Below, in pieces: positions 57,453-64,000 of a stretch of DNA of 64,000 nt. The notes under the pieces were generated by a model. That model ran no database searches. It saw only the letters and a list, made by a program, of their open reading frames with translations, and was not told the DNA's origin. Numbering within the stretch: the first letter of the stretch is position 1; each line of letters starts with the position of its first letter. The stretch is from Paenibacillaceae bacterium (GTDB lineage: Bacteria; Bacillota; Bacilli; Paenibacillales; Paenibacillaceae): positions 1-64,000 of the forward strand of contig REGQ01000009.1 in the NCBI GenBank assembly GCA_004134985.1. Direction: 5' to 3'. The translations under genes were made by a program, and so were the position numbers.

Positions 57453-58679
57453 ATGTCACGCAAATGGTTGGAGAAGGAAGCGCCGGGCTGGGTCAAGCAA
57501 GAGATTATTAATGAAGCACAGGCGAACAAACTATTGGCATTGTATGACGAACGGAAGCATGCTGCCGGTTTGCTGCCGATATTGGGCAGTATTCTGGTTA
57601 CATTGGGTTTGCTGACTTTCGTGGCTGCCAACTGGCAGTATATTTCGCCCGGAATGCGGCTAGCGTTCCTCGTTATCGTCATGACCGGCTTCTATGCCGG
57701 CGGGGAGTGGCTACAGCGGCGAGGCGCAGAGAAACTTGGTATTGCGCTGACCGGCATTGGCGTTGCCAGCTTTGGCGGGGCACTGCTGCTGATTTATCAA
57801 ACTTTTCATATTATGGACTATCACGTGACAGCATTTTTACTGTGGGGAATCGCCGCCATTGTGTGTGCGTTCGTATACCGATCGGGATTTTTGTACGTCA
57901 TGGCTGCCGTCATCGTGAATGCAGCGCAGATGTATAGTCTGACATCCTTTAATAGCTTCAGCATTCCGGTATTTGCTGCGACCCTTATCGGACTTGGCGC
58001 GTACTGGTGGTTTCATCGGAAAGCGTGGCAGGCTTGGCTGCTTGGCATCGCATTTCTGCTTCAGATGCTTATGCTGGTTATCGAACGAGAATGGCATATC
58101 GTCTGGTTTCTTGCGCCTGCACTGCTGCTCTATGCTGCCGCAGATTGGCTGCGCGACCGCCAGACCGCTTATCCATTGCAGAGCAGTGTTCTCACCGCAT
58201 TTTTTGTTTTTGCAGCGCTGCAGCTGATGATCGGCGGCGATATGAATCATCTGCAGTTCAAAGCGAATGAGCTTGTTGAGTTATTGTCATTCATGGCGGT
58301 CGTCTTGGCAGCACTGGTAATTTCTCTAACTGCCAAATGGCGTCAGCAGCGCAAGTTCAGCTTTTCCGAATGGATTCTGCTGCTTCCGTGGTTTCTGCTC
58401 CCCGTAGGAGCGGAGGTAGTGAGCCTGCTGGCGCTATGTCTGTTTTCACTTTATTTGCTGGCTGACGGCTATGCGCTGCATTGGCGGTTTAAAATTAACC
58501 TTGGGACAGGACTGTTCCTGTTCGCCGTCCTGTTGGCTTACACCCGGCTTGCCTGGAGATTCATGGATAAGTCGCTTTTCTTTCTGATAGGCGGAATCTT
58601 GCTTCTGCTGCTAAGCTGGCTTCTTCACCGTCGCAGACAGCGCGCGCTCCAGAGCGAAGGGGGAGAACAAAATGCGTAA
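57453..58679 (+). CDS. DUF2157 membrane protein
   Basis: A 408-residue protein with a short cytoplasmic N-terminus (SRKWLEKEAPGWVKQEIINE) followed by about twelve hydrophobic helices, starting LLPILGSILVTLGLLTFVAA. This is the DUF2157 layout. Its stop overlaps the start of the GDYXXLXY gene by eight bases. Function unknown; the two families occur together in many bacteria. Confidence 0.85.
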   Translation: MSRKWLEKEAPGWVKQEIINEAQANKLLALYDERKHAAGLLPILGSILVTLGLLTFVAANWQYISPGMRLAFLVIVMTGFYAGGEWLQRRGAEKLGIALTGIGVASFGGALLLIYQTFHIMDYHVTAFLLWGIAAIVCAFVYRSGFLYVMAAVIVNAAQMYSLTSFNSFSIPVFAATLIGLGAYWWFHRKAWQAWLLGIAFLLQMLMLVIEREWHIVWFLAPALLLYAAADWLRDRQTAYPLQSSVLTAFFVFAALQLMIGGDMNHLQFKANELVELLSFMAVVLAALVISLTAKWRQQRKFSFSEWILLLPWFLLPVGAEVVSLLALCLFSLYLLADGYALHWRFKINLGTGLFLFAVLLAYTRLAWRFMDKSLFFLIGGILLLLLSWLLHRRRQRALQSEGGEQNA

Positions 58680-59199
58680 ATTTGGAAAACGTACCGTTGC
58701 CTTAACTGCCTTCATCCTGCTGCAAATTATCGTTCTGCTTGGATTGGCGTTGTCCAATACGGCTATTGAGCGGTTCGGCAAGGAAATTCGGCTGGAGACG
58801 GCTCCGGTTGATCCACGCGATCTATTCTATGGCGATTATGTTGTTCTGCATTACGCCATCAGCCAACTGCCCCGTGAGATGTGGCAGGATGATCGGCTGC
58901 CGGTGGAGGGGGAGCGTGTCTATGTGCGGCTTCGCGCCGCTGAGCAACGCGATGGTATATATGAGCCGGTGAGTGTGTCCGGCAAGCGCCCTGACGTCGC
59001 TGCAGATGAAGCGGTACTGCGTGCAAGAGTCCGGACGACTTGGGATAATCAATTGAGGCTGGAATACGGACTGGAGCGTTATTATGTGCCGGAAGGAACA
59101 GGCAAACAGCTTGAAGCGCAATACGAAGGCATGCAGGTTGCAGTTAAAGTGTCGTCGAGGGGGCAAGCTGTTATCAGCAAGTTGATTGTTAAGGAGTAA
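58672..59199 (+). CDS. GDYXXLXY domain protein
   Basis: A 175-residue protein with an N-terminal membrane helix (TVALTAFILLQIIVLLGLAL) and the signature FYGDYVVLHYAI (about 54-65). A second conserved segment YYVPEGTGKQLE lies near 143. It is translated from an ATG overlapping the DUF2157 stop; GGGGGAG lies just upstream. Function unknown; probably acts outside the membrane with its partner. Confidence 0.88.
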   Translation: MRKFGKRTVALTAFILLQIIVLLGLALSNTAIERFGKEIRLETAPVDPRDLFYGDYVVLHYAISQLPREMWQDDRLPVEGERVYVRLRAAEQRDGIYEPVSVSGKRPDVAADEAVLRARVRTTWDNQLRLEYGLERYYVPEGTGKQLEAQYEGMQVAVKVSSRGQAVISKLIVKE

Positions 59200-59343
59200 A
59201 TAGAGGCTCTACCTAAAAATCAGTGCTTGACGAGACTCGGATGTGCTGCTGCGGGTTGCAGGGTGTTTTCAATCGCCATTCAAAGCGGATTTCGCCCTCA
59301 AAAACTGATTTTGGTTTTGGGCATAAATAGATTGGCAAAAAAG

Positions 59344-59370
59344 GCCGGGCTTGCTGGATCAGCGAGCCCG
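59344..59370. terminator. Bidirectional terminator
   Basis: CCGGGCTTGCTG and CAGCGAGCCCGG pair over 12 bases with loop GAT. On the minus strand CCTTTTTTG follows, so it mainly serves the GH88 gene; the plus strand has a shorter T-run for the GDYXXLXY operon. Confidence 0.8.
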
Positions 59371-59449
59371 GTTTGTGCATCATTCGTGTCAACGGCTGTG
59401 TCGTTCTGGCGTTAATCATTAGGGCAGCGTGTTGGGTGGCCCCCGGACT

Positions 59450-60562
59450 TTAGAAAATTCGCCGCTGCCAGCCGTTCAGCTTGGCAAGCGCTTCGATGTA
59501 GAAGTAATCCCCGTAAATAAGCGAAACGTCTACATTCTGGCTCTGCGGCCGGTGGCCAGTTCCATGCAGTAAAATGGCTTCATGCGTCTCGTCTGCCAAA
59601 GTGGAGTAACTGGCCGAGAGGGAACGGATGATCCGTTTGGCACTTTCTACGTACAGCGGCTTTTCTTGCTCAGGCACAAGCTCGGCAATCGTCAGCAGGC
59701 CGGAGGCGGCAATGGCAGCGGCAGAGCTGTCGCGCGGCTCGCCTTCACGCGAGTCGAGCCGGAAATCCCAATAGGGCACGGCATCCTCAGGCAGCCCGGC
59801 GAGAAAAAAATGGGCAACACGCTTGGCCGTGTCCAGATAACGGATGTCTCCGGTATAGTTGAATGTATTGGCAAAACCGTACAATGCCCAAGCTGCTCCG
59901 CGGCTCCATGCCGATGCTGGGCCGTTCCCCTGCCCGCCAAGCGATGCAATAAACTCCCCTGTTTCCGGGTCAAATGACACGATATGGCATACGGAACCGT
60001 CTTCTCTTACAAAATGCTCCATCGCCGTATCGGCATGGCGAATAGCAATATGTTTATATCGCGGATCATTGGTCTGCTTGGTAGCCCAGAACAGCAGGGA
60101 AATATTCATCATGCAATCGATAATCGCCCATCCGGGAAGATTACCGTTCCAGGCACGGATGAAATTGCCAGCCGGATTGAATCGTCCGGCAAGATAATTG
60201 GCGGCTTCCAAGCCGCGGCGCTTCCCGTCTTCATCCCCGGTAATCTGATGTTTGATGACTGCGGTGGCGAGAAATTGAAATCCGACATCGTGATGCAATC
60301 CCATCTGCGGGGCAATTAGCAGTTGTTCCAACCGCGCATCCCAGTCCCATGCCGCTTGCTTGTAGTGTTCTTCCCCGGTCATATCATGCATAATCCACAG
60401 TAGGCCCGGCCAAAATCCGGACGTCCACCAATCTGCCCTGGCATCGTCATAGACGCCATCCTGGCCAGCGACATGCGGCGATTTGCTGCCAATCTGCGCG
60501 ATCATCTGGTTCACTTTGGCGGGCAGCTTTGCCCAGATAGAAGAAAAATCATTTTGTTCCAT
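59450..60562 (-). CDS. GH88 unsaturated glucuronyl/galacturonyl hydrolase
   Basis: A 370-residue cytoplasmic (alpha/alpha)6-barrel enzyme. It removes the unsaturated uronic acid left by polysaccharide lyases. Motifs include DWWTSGFWPGLLW, HHDVGFQF (Asp92) and GWAIIDCMMNI (Asp149); these two Asp residues correspond in spacing to the known catalytic pair. It is divergent from two AraC genes that probably control it. No lyase or importer is adjacent. Confidence 0.92.
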   Translation of the reverse strand: MEQNDFSSIWAKLPAKVNQMIAQIGSKSPHVAGQDGVYDDARADWWTSGFWPGLLWIMHDMTGEEHYKQAAWDWDARLEQLLIAPQMGLHHDVGFQFLATAVIKHQITGDEDGKRRGLEAANYLAGRFNPAGNFIRAWNGNLPGWAIIDCMMNISLLFWATKQTNDPRYKHIAIRHADTAMEHFVREDGSVCHIVSFDPETGEFIASLGGQGNGPASAWSRGAAWALYGFANTFNYTGDIRYLDTAKRVAHFFLAGLPEDAVPYWDFRLDSREGEPRDSSAAAIAASGLLTIAELVPEQEKPLYVESAKRIIRSLSASYSTLADETHEAILLHGTGHRPQSQNVDVSLIYGDYFYIEALAKLNGWQRRIF

Positions 60563-60664
60563 TTCATAAGCCTCCCTGTTCGATCCATTCTTTACTGATT
60601 ATACTGAACCAGCATACGGACATGTGACAGCTTGTTGTGCTAAAATGTTGTTAAATTGCACAAA

Positions 60665-60678
60665 CGTAAACGGTTTCG
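60665..60678. promoter_or_regulatory. Candidate CcpA cre site
   Basis: CGTAAACGGTTTCG matches the cre consensus at 12 of 14 positions. It lies in the region between the divergent GH88 and AraC genes, so catabolite control of either is possible. Confidence 0.5.
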
Positions 60679-60728
60679 CCGTCCCAGAGACGGAGAAATG
60701 TTCATTTCACAGTGAAAGGGGAACAGCA

Positions 60729-61646
60729 ATGAGACCGCTTTTTCAGCTGAGTAATCTGGGAACGGGTTTGCTTCATGCCAATGTGCGTCAACGCTCACTG
60801 CAATCGTTTCAAGGATATTACCATTGGCATCAATGCTGTGAGATACTGTATGTTCATCAAGGGACGGGCCAGGTTATCGTTAACGAGCGGACGTATGAAA
60901 TCAAGCAGGGGCGTCTGTTCTTTTTTCAGCCGTTTCAACTGCACCGGGTGAGAGCGGATATCCATGCAGACCGCCCGTATGAGCGCACCATTATTCATTT
61001 TGATGGCGGGATATTGGGAACGTATTTACAGCCTTTTCATACGGTCAGCCAGTTCTTTCGGCATGTGTGCCATGACAAGCTGGCGGAAACCATGTTCGAG
61101 CTTAATGAGGATGAGGCAGTCATTGAAGGTGCTCTAACCGCCTTTCAAGCTTCGCTAAGGCTCAGAGACGGGCAGATCGATCAGGAAATAGAAGCGCTGC
61201 TGCTGCTTCAACTGTTATCCCGCATGGCGGAGGGCGGCAATATGGAGCTGCAGGGCGGCGGCAGTCATCATAGCGGAGGGGAACTAAAGCTTCCGCGCGG
61301 ACGCGGTTATGCCGAGGCGATCATGCTATGGCTGGGAGAGCATTATCATGAAGAGTTCTCGTTGGAAAGACTGGCGGATAGCCTCCATTTGTCCAAATAT
61401 TATGTTTCACGGCTGTTCCGCCAGGAGACCGGCGGGACGATCAGTGATTATTTGACAGCGAGGAGAATGAAGCAGGCTTGTCAATTGCTGCAGACAAGCG
61501 GATGGACAATCGAGCGGATCGGGACAGAGGTCGGGCTGCCCAATCCGTCCTATTTCTGCCAGCTTTTTAAACAGTTTGTAGGCGTGACGCCTCATCGTTA
61601 TCGACTGAACCGGGCGCGGCATGATCGGGTGATTGCGAATGAATAG
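60729..61646 (+). CDS. AraC family regulator next to GH88
   Basis: A 305-residue one-component regulator with an N-terminal cupin (HWHQCCEILYVHQGTGQVIV; FFFQPFQLHRVRA) and a C-terminal AraC domain (EFSLERLADSLHLSKYYVSR, then TIERIGTEVGLPNPSYFCQL). ATG 60729 follows AAAGGGGAA; the open frame extends upstream without a site. The likely activator of the divergent GH88 gene. Its last bases overlap the second AraC gene. Confidence 0.92.
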   Translation: MRPLFQLSNLGTGLLHANVRQRSLQSFQGYYHWHQCCEILYVHQGTGQVIVNERTYEIKQGRLFFFQPFQLHRVRADIHADRPYERTIIHFDGGILGTYLQPFHTVSQFFRHVCHDKLAETMFELNEDEAVIEGALTAFQASLRLRDGQIDQEIEALLLLQLLSRMAEGGNMELQGGGSHHSGGELKLPRGRGYAEAIMLWLGEHYHEEFSLERLADSLHLSKYYVSRLFRQETGGTISDYLTARRMKQACQLLQTSGWTIERIGTEVGLPNPSYFCQLFKQFVGVTPHRYRLNRARHDRVIANE

Positions 61647-62526
61647 CGGCAGCCTTTTTCAGCAGCAATTGATGACAGACAACTATATGCCGGAAGTGTA
61701 CGCGTATTATTTCGAGCAATGGAATGGTTATGACATGGTATTCCACCATCATAATTCAACAGAAATAATGTATTTGATCAACGGTGGCTGCCGCATTGAA
61801 TTGATTGACAGCAGAGGGGCTGTGGAACGGCTGACATTGAAGAAGGGCGAGTTCATCGTGCTGGATGCCAATGTAGAGCATCGCCTTATTGTAGAGCAGG
61901 ACAATCCGTGCCGGATGCTGAATGTCGAATTTGGTTTTGCCAAAATGCCGGACGGTGGATTGTGTCTGCGAACGTTGGCGGAGTCAGAGCCGGAGCTGGG
62001 CGCTTTAATAACCAGGAACGCTTCACGAATGGTGCTTGCCGATCCCGAAGAGGTCTATTATGTGCTGAAAAGCCTTGTCATTGAGCTGGATCGAAATCAG
62101 GAGAGCCGCGTGATGATCCATCTGCTTCTGGCACAGCTTCTCGTGCGCATCGCAAGATTGTGGAGTGAGACGGAGCAGGGGGAGCTGCTGCAGACGGATG
62201 TGTATGTGAATGAGAGTATCCGCTACTTGCAGCAAAACTACGATCGCAATATCGCGGTGCGCGATGTGGCTGCTGCGGTCAATTTGCACCCGGGCTATTT
62301 GCATCGGCTGTTCAAAGCGGGCACAGGCAGAACGATCAATGAATATTTGACTTCGGTCCGTATGGAGAAAGCGAGGATGCTGCTGCTGCAGACAAATATT
62401 CCGGTCGCAGATATTTCCGATTATGTGGGAGTCGGGAGTCGGGAGTCGGCAATATTTTCATATGCTCTTCAAGAAACATACGGGCTGCACTCCGCAGCAA
62501 TTCCGACAAACATTAAATACCCATAA
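61639..62526 (+). CDS. Second AraC family regulator, frameshifted near its end
   Basis: A 295-residue product starting at ATG 61639, overlapping the previous stop by eight bases. The cupin domain (FHHHNSTEIMYLINGGCRIE) and first AraC helix-turn-helix (NIAVRDVAAAVNLHPGYLHR) are intact. The second reads VADISDYVGVGSR and then changes to ESAIFSYALQET, unlike the family. In another frame the same DNA gives QYFHMLFKKHTGCTPQQFRQ, the expected AraC ending, stopping at 62533. The switch is at three 7-bp repeats (62427-62447); two copies would restore the frame. As written, DNA binding is probably impaired. Confidence 0.85.
   Translation: MNSGSLFQQQLMTDNYMPEVYAYYFEQWNGYDMVFHHHNSTEIMYLINGGCRIELIDSRGAVERLTLKKGEFIVLDANVEHRLIVEQDNPCRMLNVEFGFAKMPDGGLCLRTLAESEPELGALITRNASRMVLADPEEVYYVLKSLVIELDRNQESRVMIHLLLAQLLVRIARLWSETEQGELLQTDVYVNESIRYLQQNYDRNIAVRDVAAAVNLHPGYLHRLFKAGTGRTINEYLTSVRMEKARMLLLQTNIPVADISDYVGVGSRESAIFSYALQETYGLHSAAIPTNIKYP
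62427..62449 (+). repeat. GGGAGTC heptamer, three copies plus two bases
   Basis: Three exact 7-bp copies lie inside the second AraC gene. Loss of one copy restores the conserved AraC C-terminus, so the tract is a frame switch point. Confidence 0.95.
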
Positions 62527-62534
62527 TCATTAAA

Positions 62535-62860
62535 GGCTCAATCTAAGAATTAGCGGTTGACAGTCAGCGAGAGGAGCGGCAACAGGCCAGAGGGTTCTTC
62601 CGATTGCTACATTGGGTTTGTAAACGGCCAGCAGTTCCTTGAAGAGTGCTTGCTTGGAACGAGCTGAACTTCTTATGGACATCGATGACCTTTAGGAGCT
62701 TCCTTATACGGAAAGTCAGTTTCTAGCGGACATTAGCGACCGTAAACGCTCATTTTCGCCCCTATCCGCGACTTTTGAGCGCCTAAAGGACAGAGGTGAC
62801 CGTTGCCTGAGGCGAATCTAGCCATTTGGGGCTCTGACGGTCATAAATGACCGGTATCCT
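62535..62860. repeat. Gene-free stretch with diverged GGACA-GACC units
   Basis: No gene is seen. A loose motif GGACANNNGNGACC(T/G)T recurs at about 62677, 62728 and 62788, between GC-rich segments. I recognise similar intergenic units from Paenibacillus sequences, but the function is unknown. Near 62840-62885 a GACCGGTATC / GATACCGGTC inverted repeat is present. Confidence 0.5.
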
Positions 62861-63436
62861 TCAGGCCGGCTGAAAGATACCGGTCGATTTCCGGAAGCTT
62901 GCTCCAGCAGCGGCCTTCCCGTTCCCGCTCACTTCAATGTGATCAACGCTGGCATCATTGCGAACCTTCCCGGCGATGCGGTCATTGAAGCGCCTGGCTA
63001 TGTTGATCGCAATGGCATTTCCATGCCGCGTATTGGAGAGCTTCCGCTTGGCCCGGCTGCAGTATGCAATGCAAGCATTTCGGTACAGCGTCTGGCCGTT
63101 GAAGCGGCAGTTCACGGTGACGATCAATTGCTTCGTCAGGCATTTATGATGGACCCGCTGGTTGGGGCCGTCTGCAATCCCCGGGAGATTTGGCAGATGG
63201 TTGATGAGTTGCTGGTTGCCCAGAGCCAGTGGCTTCCCCAGTATGAAGCCGCATCCCGTGAGGCAGCCAGTCGTCTGGCTGCCGGTCCGTTAGTCAGTAC
63301 CTGTAATTATGAGGGAGCCGCGAGGCTGCACGTCAAAACTGTAGATGAAATGCGGCTTGACAGGGCGGCGTCCAACAAGAATGCCGCTGAAGCGGACAAA
63401 GGCAAGGAGCGGTCTGCTTCATCAGGCCAAACGTGA
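62861..63436 (+). pseudogene. GH4 glycosidase C-terminal remnant
   Basis: The frame open from about 62858 encodes HFNVINAGIIANLPGDAVIE, then APGYVDRNGISMPRIGELPL and LAVEAAVHGDDQLLRQAFMM plus DPLVGAVC. This is the C-terminal portion of a GH4 (alpha-galactosidase, alpha-glucosidase or alpha-galacturonidase) enzyme. The NAD-binding N-terminal part, about two thirds of the protein, is absent, so this cannot be active. A GTG at 62939 could start a 165-residue product, but no ribosome site is evident. Confidence 0.85.
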
Positions 63437-63459
63437 ACCGTCTATATTCATCATCAAGC

Positions 63460-63502
63460 AAAGGCTGCGAATCCTTCTTCATAAAAGGGTTCGCAGCCTT
63501 TT
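63460..63502 (+). terminator. Stem-loop terminator after the GH4 remnant
   Basis: AAAGGCTGCGAATCC pairs with GGGTTCGCAGCCTTT, followed by a short T-run. It probably terminated the original GH4 gene. Confidence 0.85.
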
Positions 63503-63633
63503 GCCAATCCGGGCATTCATACGCTTGAGCGTGATGAAAGCATTAAAAAGATGGATGCCATAATTGGATGTTATGGAAGGACAACCTTTTGCACTGCCGC
63601 ATATACTGCACTTGAGAAGCTAGCAAAGGGGGC

Positions 63634-64000
63634 ATGCAAAAAGTGTTGCTTAGTGCGTTTTGTATGATTTGCGCGTTATTCGGTACAATCCTGTCATTTT
63701 CCTTCGGGGGGTGGAGTCAAGCATTAACTTTTCTTATGATCGCTATGGCAGTGGACTATATAACAGGGGTAGCTGCTGCAATCAAAGAGGACAAGGGTCT
63801 TAGCAGCATTGTCGGTTCATGGGGATTGGCCCGAAAAGGGTTAACACTGCTCGTTATTTTGCTTGCCCATCAAATCGATATTTTGCTGCAATCTGGGGAA
63901 ATGGTAATGTCAGCTTCGGTGTACTTCTATCTCGCCAATGAACTGATATCCATTATTGAAAACTGCGGCCGGGTCGGCCTGCCAATTCCCAAACAAATTA
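63634..64000 (+). CDS. Phage holin family protein, cut by the window end
   Basis: The ATG follows AAAGGGGGC. The 122 codons in view encode several membrane helices (LTFLMIAMAVDYITGVAAAI) and KGLSSIVGSWGLARKGLTLL, VYFYLANELISIIENCGRVG and LPIPKQI. This is the pattern of the holin 4_1 / TcdE-like family. Such proteins form membrane lesions that release lysins or toxins; chromosomal homologues also occur outside prophages. No phage gene is visible upstream. Confidence 0.9.
   Translation, partial: MQKVLLSAFCMICALFGTILSFSFGGWSQALTFLMIAMAVDYITGVAAAIKEDKGLSSIVGSWGLARKGLTLLVILLAHQIDILLQSGEMVMSASVYFYLANELISIIENCGRVGLPIPKQI

Noticed and set aside
62939-63436. Intact 165-residue gene
   Set aside because: Homology to GH4 continues upstream of the GTG and only the C-terminal part is present, so it is a truncated remnant.
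63634-64000. Prophage boundary
   Set aside because: Only one holin-like gene is visible and nothing upstream is phage-like; the window ends too soon to judge.

Overview
The window looks like chromosomal DNA of a Paenibacillus-type bacterium (Paenibacillaceae, Firmicutes). The evidence is the density of YesM/YesN-type two-component systems beside ABC sugar importers, strong AGGAGG-type ribosome binding sites, an SLH-domain protein, a BclA-like collagen protein, and a type I-C style CRISPR repeat. No rRNA or tRNA gene was seen.

Layout. 1-7330: a tandem repeat, a copper P-type ATPase (copA) behind a CsoR-like operator, then a hybrid sensor kinase with two kinase modules paired with a SARP/BTAD response regulator. 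7331-12720: an SDR oxidoreductase, an unknown membrane protein, a frameshifted collagen-like gene, a decayed copy of the membrane-protein gene's 3' end, and an IS1182-like remnant. 12736-16800: two drug-efflux modules, TetR/MFS (divergent) and MATE-TetR (operon), each with a visible palindromic operator.

16965-47721 is a carbohydrate-use region with three parallel modules. Each has a YesM-type kinase, a YesN/AraC-type regulator, a lipoprotein sugar-binding protein and two permeases. No ATPase subunit lies nearby, so a shared MsmK-type ATPase elsewhere is inferred. Around them are two mutarotase-like proteins (one a 1113-residue DUF5107-TPR protein), an AraC regulator, a nucleoside hydrolase, an ECF sigma/anti-sigma pair, a GH35-like beta-galactosidase and a 225-residue unknown protein translationally coupled to it.

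47722-48826 has no gene. It holds a hairpin, a leader-like segment, a two-repeat CRISPR remnant without cas genes, four hairpin repeats at 51-52 bp spacing and a decayed CRISPR repeat. 48827-57237: a GlcG/HbpS-like protein, a 37-residue protein, a MalT-like regulator with a coding minisatellite, an SLH protein, a zinc-ribbon membrane protein, an HtrA-like protease, an SRPBCC protein and deoC. 57453-64000: a DUF2157/GDYXXLXY pair, a GH88 hydrolase divergent from two AraC regulators (the second frameshifted by a 7-bp repeat), a GH4 remnant and a holin-family gene running off the end.

The most striking signals are two reading frames broken inside short tandem repeats (collagen-like gene near 11045; AraC gene at 62427-62449), the orphan CRISPR remnant beside a separate hairpin-repeat array, an apparent ATT start codon at 6227, and tandem copies of an AraC gene's own 3' end (24711-24824).
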